Shown: in pieces, positions 7,464 through 16,767 of the stretch | Layout: every line of letters begins with the position of its first letter | Position numbering within the stretch: the stretch's first letter is position 1 | Assembly: GCA_016294035.1 (NCBI GenBank) | Contig: JAEDCT010000002.1 | Span: 1-64,000 of the forward strand | Origin: Treponema sp. | Lineage (GTDB): Bacteria; Spirochaetota; Spirochaetia; Treponematales; Treponemataceae | DNA length: 64,000 nt | Direction: 5' to 3' | Made by a program: the position numbers and the translations under genes | The notes under the pieces: model-generated | What the model was told of the DNA's origin: nothing | What the model saw: the letters and a program-made list of their open reading frames with translations, nothing else | The model's database searches: none

Positions 7464-8705
7464 ATGAATGTTTTATGTGTTGATGTTGGAACATCTTCTC
7501 TAAAGGCAGCACTTATTGACGATTCAGGAAAAGTAATTGCAAGAACAAGAAAAAAATTTCTTCTGATCAACACTGAGCATGCATCAAAGGAATGGTTCCC
7601 TGCATTGTGCAATTCAGTCAAGGAAATCTTTGACCAGAACCCGCAGGAAAAACTCGATGGAATTTGTGTCAGCGGAAATGGACCAACTCTTGTTGCCCCA
7701 ACAGGCGAAACATTACTGTGGAATGAAAAGGCTCTTGAAATTGAAAGTGAATCACTGTTCATACCACGCCTATTAACTTTCAAAAACAAATTTCCAAATG
7801 CCTGGGAAAATTCAGAATTCATTTTCGGTGCTCCAGAATATCTTGTATGGCTTTTGACAGATGAAGCCGTGACCATTCTTCCAGAAGCTAGATACGAAAA
7901 TACATACTGGACGAAACAAGCCCTTGAAAAAACAGGATTCACTTCTGATGAAATAAAAAAGCTGCCACCCTTCAAGACAACATCCCAGAAAGCAGCCTGT
8001 CTCTCCCACAAAGCAGTTTCATTCATTGGTTACGAATCAAATGGAATCACAGAAAGTCTTCCGGTAATTCTTGGTGCACCGGATTTTATTTCAGCACTTG
8101 TAGGAACCGGAACAGTTGAAGAAAACACAATCTGTGACAGAGCAGGATCCAGCGAAGGAATCAACTTCTGCACCAGAGAGCCTCTCTACGGAAACAACAT
8201 CAGAACACTACCTTCAGTAATTCCCGGACTTTGGAATGCCAGCGTTCTTCTTCCAGACAGCGGATCAAAATTCGCAGCATTCAAGCAAAAAATCGACAGG
8301 GAACTTGCTACCACAGTTGAGTACAATGATCTTATTGATAAACTCATTTCCAGCGATGGAACAAATGCAACTTTGGACCAGGGAAAATATCTTTTGATTC
8401 AGATTGCACTTGATGTAAAAGCTGCTCTCGAAACACTCAGAAAAGCTGCCTTTGAAAAAGGAATTCCATTTCCGGATAAGATGACAATCACAGGCGGACA
8501 GGCTTCCAATGACAGGCGAAACCAGATGAAAGCCGACATTACCGGAATAAAGATTCAGGTTCCAGCATGTTCCGATTCTGAACTTATTGGAGATGCGGCA
8601 ATTGCCTTTGCAGGTCTTGGTATCTATGGTTCAATTCAGGAAGCATCAAAAAAATTGACATCTTCTGAAAAACTTTTTGTTCCTGCAGTTGATGACAGCT
8701 TCTAG
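7464..8705 (+). CDS. FGGY-family carbohydrate kinase
   Basis: An ATP-dependent sugar or polyol kinase by fold. The N-terminus NVLCVDVGTSSLKAALID is the phosphate-1 motif of the FGGY/actin-like ATPases, and the C-terminal part has the adenosine-type motif ITGGQASNDRRNQMKAD. At 413 residues it is shorter than typical xylulo-, glycero- or rhamnulokinases (about 480-500), so the substrate cannot be named. A GGAG ribosome site precedes the ATG. It lies 17 bp before a HAD phosphatase gene on the same strand and is probably cotranscribed with it; a kinase/phosphatase pair acting on related sugar phosphates is possible but inferred. Confidence 0.83.
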   Translation: MNVLCVDVGTSSLKAALIDDSGKVIARTRKKFLLINTEHASKEWFPALCNSVKEIFDQNPQEKLDGICVSGNGPTLVAPTGETLLWNEKALEIESESLFIPRLLTFKNKFPNAWENSEFIFGAPEYLVWLLTDEAVTILPEARYENTYWTKQALEKTGFTSDEIKKLPPFKTTSQKAACLSHKAVSFIGYESNGITESLPVILGAPDFISALVGTGTVEENTICDRAGSSEGINFCTREPLYGNNIRTLPSVIPGLWNASVLLPDSGSKFAAFKQKIDRELATTVEYNDLIDKLISSDGTNATLDQGKYLLIQIALDVKAALETLRKAAFEKGIPFPDKMTITGGQASNDRRNQMKADITGIKIQVPACSDSELIGDAAIAFAGLGIYGSIQEASKKLTSSEKLFVPAVDDSF

Positions 8706-8722
8706 ATTTTCAGGAAAGCAAA

Positions 8723-9376
8723 ATGGAGTTCTACAATCTTCCAGATAAAATCAAGACACTCATTTTTGACATTGATGGAACTTTATATACAAGCAAGGAA
8801 TATGTTGCAGAACAAGTCGATGTTCAGGTAAGACATTGGGCAGATTTAAATTCCATAAGCCATGATGAGGGAAGAAGACGAATAGCAGAATTCCGTGCAA
8901 AATATGAAAAAGAAAACAACGGGAAAAAAATCAGTCTTGGAAACACATTTCTCTACTTCGGAGTTGATATTGAAACAAGCATTGCCTGGAGGAACAAACT
9001 TCTTCAGCCTGAACTCTATCTAAAAAAAAATGAAAGGCTTGCAGAAACCCTTCGTATCCTCAAGGAAAAATTCAATCTTATTTGCCTTACGAATAATCCT
9101 GTTGATGCCGCAAGAAAAACACTGGCCTGTGTCGGTATAGACAAACTGATTCCAGACATTATTGGTCTTGATACATGCAAAAAATCAAAGCCTGCAAAAG
9201 ACATGCTGGATCTTGCATGCGAAATGACATCTTCCAAATACAATCAGTGCATATCAATTGGTGACAGATTTGACATAGACCTGGCTCTTGCCCTTGACCT
9301 TGGAATGGGCGGAATGCTTGTGAATGACGCAGATGATCTTTGTGACGGCATTCAGGTTCTTCTGGACCATCAGTAA
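8723..9376 (+). CDS. HAD-superfamily hydrolase (pyrimidine 5'-nucleotidase-like)
   Basis: A 217-residue haloacid dehalogenase-type phosphatase. Motif I is FDIDGTLYTS near residue 15 with both Asp residues; motif II is the LTNNP segment near residue 117; the motif III/IV region contains KKSKPAKDM and ISIGDRFDIDLALALDLGMGG. The general layout resembles YjjG/pyrimidine 5'-nucleotidase-like enzymes, but the substrate is not predictable. It is downstream of the FGGY kinase with an AGGA ribosome site between the genes. It converges with the barrel gene at 9384. Confidence 0.85.
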   Translation: MEFYNLPDKIKTLIFDIDGTLYTSKEYVAEQVDVQVRHWADLNSISHDEGRRRIAEFRAKYEKENNGKKISLGNTFLYFGVDIETSIAWRNKLLQPELYLKKNERLAETLRILKEKFNLICLTNNPVDAARKTLACVGIDKLIPDIIGLDTCKKSKPAKDMLDLACEMTSSKYNQCISIGDRFDIDLALALDLGMGGMLVNDADDLCDGIQVLLDHQ

Positions 9377-9383
9377 ATATCAG

Positions 9384-10316
9384 TCATTGCCTATCTCTGA
9401 TTTTAAATTTGATTCCCATGGTGCCGCAGAACATATCATCAGTTGTTCCAGACTTTGATGAAATTATCTTCATAAATTGTCCAGATTCAGATTCCAGCTT
9501 TTCAACGCCGCTTTTTTCAAATCCGCATGTTCTTGCAATATCAAAATAAACTTCAGTATTGTCCGTAATTTTGTAGACTGCATTGATTCCAAACTTGAAT
9601 TGAGACATGGAATCCTTTTGAATTGAATTGTAAACTGTGTTGTAGTTTTTTGAATGATGAGTATCAAGACAGTAATAATATGAATACGGACAAACCAATG
9701 CACTTGCACCCAAAATCAACCGGCTTGTAGCATCATAAGAAACACCAAATCCCGTAAACAGTTCAAGTGAGTATTTTTCGTAATCAATGTCATAGAGACG
9801 CGATTTCTGGTAATATGTTGACTCAGGACCATACCAGGGATCACTTCCCTTTGAATACCAACCCCATCCATTTGATGCTGTGTGACAGGAATGCTTATAG
9901 TCAGCTTCAATCTGTGTTAAAATCTTTAGCCGGCCAAGTTCCAGTGATGTCATGGAAAATTTCAGGCTTGCGTTTTGTACCTGCGATGTTTCAACCGGAT
10001 GAAAGGAAATCCTGTCATTTGTTCCATCGGAAAGGAAATCTGAATCTATCATCTGGCCTTTTCCTGTTCCCTTTCCAAAACAAAAAGAACCTTCAACAAA
10101 CCATCCATCCTTTTCATAACCAATTGCACCACCGCACAAGGCAAGAGATCCTGATTTCCATTGAAGGTCGCTCACAAGTTTATGTGATGTATATAGTTCT
10201 TCACCCAAATTTGTTTCCATCAATCTTCCAAATCCCTTGAAAAAAAGATGTCCGGCCTGTGAATAACAAAAACCAGCACAAGCCATCATCAGGCAAAAAA
10301 CTATTTTTTTTCTCAT
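9384..10316 (-). CDS. predicted outer-membrane beta-barrel protein
   Basis: A 310-residue protein starting with a clear signal peptide (residues 1-20, ending FCYSQA). The mature part is rich in aromatic/polar alternating strands (for example SLELFTGFGVSYDATSRLILGASAL, and a C-terminal strand ending TMGIKFKIRDRQ), as expected for a small outer-membrane barrel. I recognise no named family. Its start codon overlaps the stop of the FlgN-like gene by one base (TAATG), so it is translated from the fliS operon. That is an odd partner for flagellar chaperones. Confidence 0.7.
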   Translation of the reverse strand: MRKKIVFCLMMACAGFCYSQAGHLFFKGFGRLMETNLGEELYTSHKLVSDLQWKSGSLALCGGAIGYEKDGWFVEGSFCFGKGTGKGQMIDSDFLSDGTNDRISFHPVETSQVQNASLKFSMTSLELGRLKILTQIEADYKHSCHTASNGWGWYSKGSDPWYGPESTYYQKSRLYDIDYEKYSLELFTGFGVSYDATSRLILGASALVCPYSYYYCLDTHHSKNYNTVYNSIQKDSMSQFKFGINAVYKITDNTEVYFDIARTCGFEKSGVEKLESESGQFMKIISSKSGTTDDMFCGTMGIKFKIRDRQ

Positions 10317-10801
10317 TAAACTTCTACCTGGATTCTTGAACCAGTTGTCATTGTCGTGAAATATACAGAATTCAACGAGCGATATGGATTCTTGAATTCC
10401 TGAATCTGTTCCTTGACCTGAGCCATATGAAACTTAAGGAGATTTCTATTCTTTTCATTCTGCTTCAAAACCTGCCCCTGAAGCTTTGCAAGTTCTGCCT
10501 TAATGTCTTCAATTGGCTTTGCATCGGCTGGATTATATGTTGCTGCATGAGTTCTTGTAACCAGATCCTGCATTGGAACAATTACCTTCTGCAATGAACC
10601 GATTCCCTTTACAATCTGTGCCTCAAGTTCTGAATGAGCCAGAAGTGCCTCTGCATTTTCTTCGTTAATCTTAGATTCCTGAGCCTCAAGAACCTTCAGG
10701 TATTCCTGAAACTTTGTTCGCTGCTGCTCAAGCAACTGTCTGAATTTCTTCAGAATCTGAATACGCTCGTTTAGTTCTTCCTGTGAAAGTTTTGTTTCCA
10801 T
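10316..10801 (-). CDS. FlgN-like coiled-coil flagellar chaperone candidate
   Basis: A 161-residue, strongly helical, charged protein. The first 100 residues form a likely coiled coil (LNERIQILKKFRQLLEQQRT onward), and the C-terminal part has QNEKNRNLLKFHMAQVKEQI, which resembles the conserved end of FlgN-type export chaperones. FlgN escorts hook-filament junction proteins to the flagellar export gate. Placement 13 bp after fliS supports a flagellar role. Identity rests on overall pattern and context, not a diagnostic motif, so it could be another coiled-coil protein. Confidence 0.6.
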   Translation of the reverse strand: METKLSQEELNERIQILKKFRQLLEQQRTKFQEYLKVLEAQESKINEENAEALLAHSELEAQIVKGIGSLQKVIVPMQDLVTRTHAATYNPADAKPIEDIKAELAKLQGQVLKQNEKNRNLLKFHMAQVKEQIQEFKNPYRSLNSVYFTTMTTGSRIQVEV

Positions 10802-10814
10802 AGTGTTACTCTCC

Positions 10815-11273
10815 TTACCCCTGAATATTCAATGCAGGAGCGGCTCCTGGAATTGAAGTTGATGCATTTGCAGTGCTGTTTGCAGCTGTAAGCCACGACT
10901 CATGAAGTTCAGAAAGCATGTTATGAACAAAAGAAAGCTTTGACTTATCATGACTTATTGTTGCATCAAGAATCTGCTTGTTAAAAAATATGTACAGCGA
11001 AAGCAGATTGCTTGCAATTTCTCCGCCCTTAGCCATATCCAGACTAACCTGAAGTTCTGTTATTATATCCATCACCTTCTGAAGATAATTTCCATAAGCC
11101 TCAATATTTTTAGGTTGAATTTTCTTTTCATCGTCTACAAGTGCCATTGCCTTTTCAAGATTGGAAATTGCACCTTCATAAAGCATTACAACCAGTTTTC
11201 CCTGGCTAGCAGTCTTAACTCCAACCTGCTTATAAGTATTGTATCCGCCGTAAGCATTTGCTCCAAACGCCAT
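10815..11273 (-). CDS. fliS: flagellin export chaperone FliS
   Basis: FliS binds the C-terminal helices of flagellin in the cytoplasm and prevents premature polymerisation. The family pattern is clear: an N-terminal NAYGGYNTYKQVGVKTASQGKLVVMLYEGAI segment, helix-rich middle and LSLYIFFNKQILDATI, which matches the family's conserved helix (typical LYxYxxRxLxxAN). The start at 11273 (MAFGANAY) is chosen because GGAGG sits just upstream; the in-frame TTG at 11285 overlaps that ribosome site. The 152-residue length exceeds the usual 125-135 through a Ala/Ser/Pro-rich tail. First gene of a leftward three-gene unit. Confidence 0.88.
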   Translation of the reverse strand: MAFGANAYGGYNTYKQVGVKTASQGKLVVMLYEGAISNLEKAMALVDDEKKIQPKNIEAYGNYLQKVMDIITELQVSLDMAKGGEIASNLLSLYIFFNKQILDATISHDKSKLSFVHNMLSELHESWLTAANSTANASTSIPGAAPALNIQG

Positions 11274-11418
11274 GATTTCCTCCAATACACGAACATTCCC
11301 TTTATTATCGGTACTTAATGAAAAAAAATTAGATTATTTGCGGTGACTTTATGTTTTTTCACCAAACCCAAGAGGTATAGGATCCACACAAAAAAATCAA
11401 TTTTATTCCATAGTACAA

Positions 11419-11447
11419 TTGCTTATAGAGGAAATTTTTCGTATACT
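11419..11447 (+). promoter_or_regulatory. sigma70-like promoter of ftsH
   Basis: TTGCTT (11419-11424), 17-base spacer, TATACT (11442-11447), 64 bases before the ftsH ATG, which has a CGGAGA ribosome site. Confidence 0.6.
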
Positions 11448-11510
11448 TTTTATATTGAATCTTCAAAAATTCAATTTTCACAGATTCCCACTACTTAGTT
11501 CGGAGACATA

Positions 11511-13538
11511 ATGAGCGAAGAAAACAAAGACAACAAAAAACTCAACGAAAATGACCCGTATGATTTTTTCAAGCAGGCAATGAACGAAACTGAAGAAAAC
11601 GAAGGGGATAAAGACAAAAGACCTCAGAAACGCATGCCATTCTGGACCATACTTTTAATTATTGCCGGATTGCTCATTGCAGTTAACATGATGTTTTCCT
11701 CAAAATCTGATGACCTTATTGACTATTCAAAATTCAAAAGCTTGATCAAAAGCGGAGAAATTGTTCGTGTTGAAATGACTGAAAACACTTTCATCGGATA
11801 CAACAAGCAGGCCGTTCAGGAAATAGAAAAAGCTGCGGCATCTTCACTTGGATTCATGAATCCCCATGCTGTTCCAACAACAGGCGTTTACAAAACAAAC
11901 GGATATTTGCTCCAGGGACTTCTTGATCTTCTAGATGAAAAGAATGTTGAATACAAATTTATTGCCAAGCAGAACGGCTACCTTATTCAGATTCTCATTA
12001 ATTTCATTATTCCATTTGTTCTGTTCATTCTTATCTACTTCCTTATCTTCAGGAAAATGAGCAGTGGAATGGGTGGCATAGGATCAATTCTTGGAAACGG
12101 AAACAAATCCAAGGCAATTGATGAAGGAAAAGTAAAAACAAGATTTGATGATGTTGCCGGAGTTGATGAAGCAAAAGAAGAACTTATTGAAGTTGTTGAT
12201 TTTTTGAAAGAACCAAAAAAATATACAGATATCGGTGGAAAAATTCCAAAGGGTGTTCTTCTTGTTGGACCACCAGGAACAGGTAAGACTCTTTTGGCCC
12301 GCGCAGTTGCCGGTGAAGCTGGAGTTCCATTCTTCAGAATTTCCGGAAGTGATTTTGTTGAAATGTTTGTTGGTGTGGGTGCAAGCCGTGTAAGAGATTT
12401 GTTCAAGCAGGCTCGTGAAAAGGCTCCTTGTATTATCTTCATTGATGAATTGGATGCAATTGGTAAGAGCCGAGTTAATAACCTTGGTGGTAACGACGAA
12501 CGCGAGCAGACCCTGAACCAGCTTCTTGTTGAAATGGACGGATTTGACAACGAAAAGGGACTCATTCTTCTTGCTGCAACCAACAGACCAGATATTCTTG
12601 ATCCAGCACTTCTTCGTCCAGGCCGTTTTGACAGGCAGGTAGTTGTTGACAAGCCAGATGTTAAGGGGCGTGAAGCAATTCTGAAGATTCATGCACAAAA
12701 CGTTAAGATTGACGGATCAGTTGATTTTGATGCCCTTGCCCATGCCACAAGCGGGTTTGCCGGTGCTGATCTTGCAAACATTGTAAATGAAGCAGCACTT
12801 CTTGCAGTTCGCAATGGAAGAAAAATTGTTCTTATGGAAGATTTTGATGAAGCCATTGAAAAGACTCTTGTAGGTCTTAAGAAAAAATCTCGTGTTGTAA
12901 AAGAAAACGAAAGAAAAATTGTCGCTTACCACGAAACAGGGCATGCTCTTGTTGCAGCCTTTACACCAGGAAGTGATCCAGTTCACAAGATTACAATTAT
13001 TCCTCGTGGAATGGGTGCCCTGGGATACACATTGCAGCGAAGTGAAGACGAACAGTTCCTTTACAGCTACTCTGAGCTTATTGGTCAGGTTGATGTTCTT
13101 CTTGGTGGTCGTGCTGCCGAACAGATTATCTTCAATGAAGTTAGCACTGGTGCCTCAAATGATATCAGTCGTGCTACGGACATTGTAAAAAGAATAATCA
13201 CAGACTATGGTATGAGCAGCAAGTTCAAGAATGTTACTCTTGGAAAAAGCGGACGTGGCTATGGATCTGGTGAACCAGAACTGGTCAGAGAGTTTTCTGA
13301 AAATACACAGAACTACATTGATGAAGAAATTGCAAGAATCATTAACGAACGATACGAGGCTGTCATCAAATTGCTTAAGAAAAACTACGGCCTTCTCGAG
13401 GAAATCTCTCAGAAACTTCTTGAAAAAGAAACTATGGAAGGCAAGGAATTCAACGAGATCATTGAAAAAAGCAAAACTACCGTAAAAAAGGAAAAAGCCC
13501 CGGCAAAAACCAGGACCCGAAAAACCGCTAAGCAATAA
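11511..13538 (+). CDS. ftsH: ATP-dependent zinc metalloprotease FtsH
   Basis: A membrane-anchored AAA+ protease that degrades misassembled membrane proteins and short-lived regulators. In order: an acidic cytosolic N-terminus, a first membrane helix (about 44-62), a periplasmic loop, a second helix (about 161-181), the AAA domain with Walker A GPPGTGKT near residue 253 and Walker B IIFIDELDAIG, the second region of homology with NRPDILDPALLRPGRFDRQ, and the zinc site HETGH near 474. Length 675 is normal; the tail is Lys/Arg/Ala rich. Single-gene unit with its own promoter; it ends 2 bp from a convergent gene. Confidence 0.97.
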   Translation: MSEENKDNKKLNENDPYDFFKQAMNETEENEGDKDKRPQKRMPFWTILLIIAGLLIAVNMMFSSKSDDLIDYSKFKSLIKSGEIVRVEMTENTFIGYNKQAVQEIEKAAASSLGFMNPHAVPTTGVYKTNGYLLQGLLDLLDEKNVEYKFIAKQNGYLIQILINFIIPFVLFILIYFLIFRKMSSGMGGIGSILGNGNKSKAIDEGKVKTRFDDVAGVDEAKEELIEVVDFLKEPKKYTDIGGKIPKGVLLVGPPGTGKTLLARAVAGEAGVPFFRISGSDFVEMFVGVGASRVRDLFKQAREKAPCIIFIDELDAIGKSRVNNLGGNDEREQTLNQLLVEMDGFDNEKGLILLAATNRPDILDPALLRPGRFDRQVVVDKPDVKGREAILKIHAQNVKIDGSVDFDALAHATSGFAGADLANIVNEAALLAVRNGRKIVLMEDFDEAIEKTLVGLKKKSRVVKENERKIVAYHETGHALVAAFTPGSDPVHKITIIPRGMGALGYTLQRSEDEQFLYSYSELIGQVDVLLGGRAAEQIIFNEVSTGASNDISRATDIVKRIITDYGMSSKFKNVTLGKSGRGYGSGEPELVREFSENTQNYIDEEIARIINERYEAVIKLLKKNYGLLEEISQKLLEKETMEGKEFNEIIEKSKTTVKKEKAPAKTRTRKTAKQ

Positions 13539-13540
13539 AA

Positions 13541-14203
13541 TCAGTTTTGATTCAATGTAAAACCAAAATAATCATGTCCCGGGTAGACCTTTGTTTCTCC
13601 CGGGATTTCTTTTTTTATTCGCCTTAGACTTTCCATTATCTGATTTTCATTTCCACCATAAAGATCTGTACGCCCCCACGAATGGTAGAATACTGTGTCT
13701 CCAGTAATGATAATTCTGTTTTTTTTATTGTAGAAACAGCAGCATCCCTGAGTGTGTCCCGGAGTATGCAGAATTTTCCATTCCTCCATGGCCGGGCAAT
13801 CCACATAATCAGACAAAAGTTTCCCATCCTCAATCAAAAAATCAGGCTCAGGCAAATCTGATACTGTGGGCAGGAATTCATCAAATCCCATTGGCAAAAG
13901 ACTGAGTTTCTGGATCTTTTGACTGTTCTTGCCAATAAATTCCCTGTCTTTTTCATGAATAAGCACAGGAACATGAGGAAAATTTTCTTTAATTGATTTT
14001 ATCCCGGAAACATGATCAAAATGACCGTGGGTTAACAGAATTGCTTTTGGAACAAATCCATGTGCTGCCATAAAATCTGCCACAACTGTTTCATCATGGC
14101 AAAAACGGCAGCATGCGGGATCGACTATAAAAACGTCAGAGCCTTTCAGCTCAACAATATATGTGTTTACACCAAAAGGCCCTGTTTGAATTGCGTGGAT
14201 CAA
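13541..14203 (-). CDS. metallo-beta-lactamase-fold hydrolase (glyoxalase II-like)
   Basis: A 220-residue cytosolic MBL-fold enzyme. The metal motif THGHFDH lies near residues 59-65, followed by HTPGHTQGC and ITGDTVF and a final YPGHDYFG, the order expected for hydroxyacylglutathione-hydrolase-like thioester hydrolases. The exact substrate is unknown. No ATG is available near the N-terminus; the TTG at 14203 gives the family-like beginning IHAIQTGPFGVNTYIVE and overlaps the stop of the upstream gene as TTGA, implying translational coupling. Confidence 0.85.
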   Translation of the reverse strand: MIHAIQTGPFGVNTYIVELKGSDVFIVDPACCRFCHDETVVADFMAAHGFVPKAILLTHGHFDHVSGIKSIKENFPHVPVLIHEKDREFIGKNSQKIQKLSLLPMGFDEFLPTVSDLPEPDFLIEDGKLLSDYVDCPAMEEWKILHTPGHTQGCCCFYNKKNRIIITGDTVFYHSWGRTDLYGGNENQIMESLRRIKKEIPGETKVYPGHDYFGFTLNQN

Positions 14204-15072
14204 TATGCAGCACCATCACCGAAGTGTGACTTTACCTGGCCATCATCTTCTGTTGAAGAATATGGCTTTTCATCTACTGGAGCTGACTGAGAAAATGAAG
14301 CTGTCTGTGATGCAGCAAATGCACTCTGTTCTGCAGCAATCTTTGATTCCTCTGAGTTAGAATAATTATCTGCATGTCCCATGTTTGAAACATTAGAAGG
14401 AATTGTTTCTTCAGAAGCGGAAACTGTTTCTGAAGGCTTTGATTCCGTAACTGTTTCTTTTTCTGACTCTTCCTTTTTCTTTGAATAGCTTACACTGAGC
14501 TTTCTTCCGCGATATTCATATTCATTCAATGCTGAAATAACCTTGCTGCAGTCATCTGCAAAAAGCTGAATGAACGAATAGTTTGAAAGAACACGAATTT
14601 CACCAATACGTGAGCGATCAAGTCCAGCTACTCCAACAAGAAGACCAACCAAATCACGTGGATATACACCGCGACTTTTGCCAACACTTACAAAAATTGT
14701 ATTAGCTACAGAAGGATCAATTATTACTCTTGGAGCACGTTCTGCCCTTTCTTCTGTATTGTTTGCATTTGAATTATTTCTATTATTTGAATTATTGAAT
14801 CTCTCGTTCTTTTCGTTGCGATTGAATTTCTGGTTATCATTGTTTCTAAACTTGTTTCCCTTATAACCATTTGTTGCATTCTTAATAAGAAGTGCTGCTA
14901 CATAGCCGCGGCGTGAAAATGGAACATTCTTCTTGAAAAGCTTCTTAAGCTTCTTCATTGTTTCAATTTCAGAATCACTTGAGGACTCAACGCGAGCAAC
15001 CATATCCTTCAAAAATGTTGCTACCATATCCTCGTTCAAAACATTAGCTTCATGACGATTATTGTATGCCAT
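14200..15072 (-). CDS. DbpA-type RNA-binding domain protein
   Basis: A 290-residue protein with a DbpA-like RNA-binding domain at about residues 118-195 (IFVSVGKSRGVYPRDLVGLL onward, with FIQLFADD and YRGRKLSVSYS), the domain normally found at the C-terminus of DEAD-box helicase DbpA. No helicase motifs are present. Around it are a basic N-terminal part, an Asn-rich linker (about 70-105: NNDNQKFNRNEKN-like) and a Ser/Glu-rich C-terminal tail, both probably disordered. It likely binds structured RNA, possibly rRNA. It has a GGAG ribosome site and is coupled to the downstream MBL gene. Confidence 0.75.
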   Translation of the reverse strand: MAYNNRHEANVLNEDMVATFLKDMVARVESSSDSEIETMKKLKKLFKKNVPFSRRGYVAALLIKNATNGYKGNKFRNNDNQKFNRNEKNERFNNSNNRNNSNANNTEERAERAPRVIIDPSVANTIFVSVGKSRGVYPRDLVGLLVGVAGLDRSRIGEIRVLSNYSFIQLFADDCSKVISALNEYEYRGRKLSVSYSKKKEESEKETVTESKPSETVSASEETIPSNVSNMGHADNYSNSEESKIAAEQSAFAASQTASFSQSAPVDEKPYSSTEDDGQVKSHFGDGAAY

Positions 15073-15134
15073 AAATATCTCCTATGAATTTTTTGATAAA
15101 AGCCCTGCAAATTATTTTGCAAGATGCCCTGATG

Positions 15135-16052
15135 TCAACTGTGCAAATTCAAAATATATCCAGTACCGATTTTTTCAAAATTGAATCCTGTCAACAAGGA
15201 TTCCATTGGCTCTGGAATAGAATTAAGCACTAAAATCCTCTTTACTCCACGGTCTTTTAACAAAGCCAGGCTCTTTTCCAAAAGAACTTTTCCCAAGCCC
15301 AGCCCGCGGTAGTTCTGGGGCACATAAAAATCTGTAAAACAAACACTTGTTTTAATATTTTTTGCAAATCCAGTAAAAAGAATTGATCCTGCAGGTTCAT
15401 CTGATTGTGACCGGCAGATATAACCAAATTTATTTTCTGCCACCGTGTTTCCGGACAATCCTGAATAAAAATCACCAATCATAATTCCCAGTTCTGAATC
15501 ATATTTTTCTCTGTACTCTTTTGCAATTGTTTCACACTGATCTAAAATTATCTTTCCATGTTTTTCCGGGACAAATTCCTCAAAGACAAAATCATCTTCA
15601 ACAAGCTCATCTGTTTGCGAAAAATCATTCTCGTCAATAGAAAGTCTTTCAAGTCCCCAGGACTCCTGCAAATCTCCGTACCAAGCCAAAACCTTCTGAA
15701 TCATGAATTTCTGCTTGTATTCGCGCCAAAGTTTCAACATTTCAGGATATTTAGCCAGTGTATCCTTAAAATTTCTGAACACCCCCCTTCCACCAGTTAA
15801 GACAGCCCTCAACTCAGAGCGTACCGATGGTGACCGCAAATCATTAGTAAAAGACTCAAGCAGATCGTATCCGTCTGCACTTGTCCATGCTGGCAAGGAA
15901 TAGAAAGATTCCCCGTCAGCTTCTATTTTTTCAAAGTCAAATTCTGCATCTACAACACAACAATTTTCTGCATCAATCAGAAACTCCTTGTTCTGATCTT
16001 CCATTGCGAAAATAATGTCATCAATTAGTGAATCTGACAGTTTGAATTCCAT
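15135..16052 (-). CDS. UPF0158-GNAT acetyltransferase fusion
   Basis: A 305-residue two-domain protein. Residues 1 to about 140 match the UPF0158 pattern: FYSLPAW, DLLESFTNDL and especially GGRGVFRNFKDTLAKYP. Residues about 165-300 form a GNAT acyltransferase domain with the acetyl-CoA loop YRGLGLGKVLLEKSLALLKDRG. GNAT enzymes transfer an acyl group from acyl-CoA to an amine; the substrate is unknown, and UPF0158 has no firm function. The start overlaps the clpP stop by one base (TAATG), so the two are translationally coupled. Confidence 0.78.
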   Translation of the reverse strand: MEFKLSDSLIDDIIFAMEDQNKEFLIDAENCCVVDAEFDFEKIEADGESFYSLPAWTSADGYDLLESFTNDLRSPSVRSELRAVLTGGRGVFRNFKDTLAKYPEMLKLWREYKQKFMIQKVLAWYGDLQESWGLERLSIDENDFSQTDELVEDDFVFEEFVPEKHGKIILDQCETIAKEYREKYDSELGIMIGDFYSGLSGNTVAENKFGYICRSQSDEPAGSILFTGFAKNIKTSVCFTDFYVPQNYRGLGLGKVLLEKSLALLKDRGVKRILVLNSIPEPMESLLTGFNFEKIGTGYILNLHS

Positions 16053-16666
16053 TAGTTAAGATCCGACCTTTTTGAAATCACACGGCTGATTAAACCATAG
16101 GAAACTGATTCTTCAGCATTAAGCCAGTAGTCTCTGTCTGTATCCTTTGATACTTTATCCAGAGAAGTTCCGGTTTCCTCAGCAATAATCTTGTTGATTT
16201 TTTCCTTTGTCTTGGCAATTTCAGCAGCATGAATTTCAATATCAGTAGCAACACCCTTCATTCCACTTGACGGCTGATGAATAAGATAATGGCTGTTTGG
16301 GAATCCAAGTCTTCGTTCCTTAGGTGCTGCCAGAAGAATCAAAGCTCCTGCACTGGCAACAAGTCCCATTCCAATTGTGTAAACTGGTGCATTGATAAAA
16401 CGAATTGTATCAAAAATAGCAAAACCTGCATCAACATCCCCTCCAGGGCTGTCAATATAAACATAAATAGGCTTATCACTGTCTGCTTCAAGAATTAAGA
16501 GCTGCTTAACAATTTTTTCTGCAAGTTCCTTGCAAACTTCTCCGCTCAAAATTATCTGTCTTGTCTTAAGAAATTTCTCAATTAGCGGATCAGGAGCCTG
16601 TCCATTCTTCTTTTCTTCCTGATCTTCATCTTCCATAATAATGTTATTTGAAAGAATATCTCTCAT
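16052..16666 (-). CDS. clpP: ATP-dependent Clp protease proteolytic subunit
   Basis: ClpP is the barrel-shaped serine peptidase that works with ClpX/ClpA-type unfoldases. The 204-residue product has YVYIDSPGGDVDAGFAIFDT, the nucleophile region GLVASAGA (Ser105), the histidine region HYLIHQPSSG (His130), and the DRDYWLNAEE segment that supplies the aspartate. The nucleophile motif differs from the usual MAASMGA. Many spirochaetes carry two ClpP paralogues; which one this is cannot be decided here, and no clpX or clpA is adjacent. The N-terminus is acidic (EDEDQEEKKN). Confidence 0.93.
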   Translation of the reverse strand: MRDILSNNIIMEDEDQEEKKNGQAPDPLIEKFLKTRQIILSGEVCKELAEKIVKQLLILEADSDKPIYVYIDSPGGDVDAGFAIFDTIRFINAPVYTIGMGLVASAGALILLAAPKERRLGFPNSHYLIHQPSSGMKGVATDIEIHAAEIAKTKEKINKIIAEETGTSLDKVSKDTDRDYWLNAEESVSYGLISRVISKRSDLN

Positions 16667-16767
16667 TTATTACGTTCTCCTATAATAATTCCATGTTTAT
16701 TGCTTTTTAATATACTATATTAAGGTTGAATTTTCAATAATTGAAAAATAGTAAAATTGCTGACTTT

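Noticed and set aside
12035..12698. Long antisense open frames opposite ftsH
   Set aside because: They are shadows of the strongly biased ftsH codons; no ribosome site or protein-like composition.
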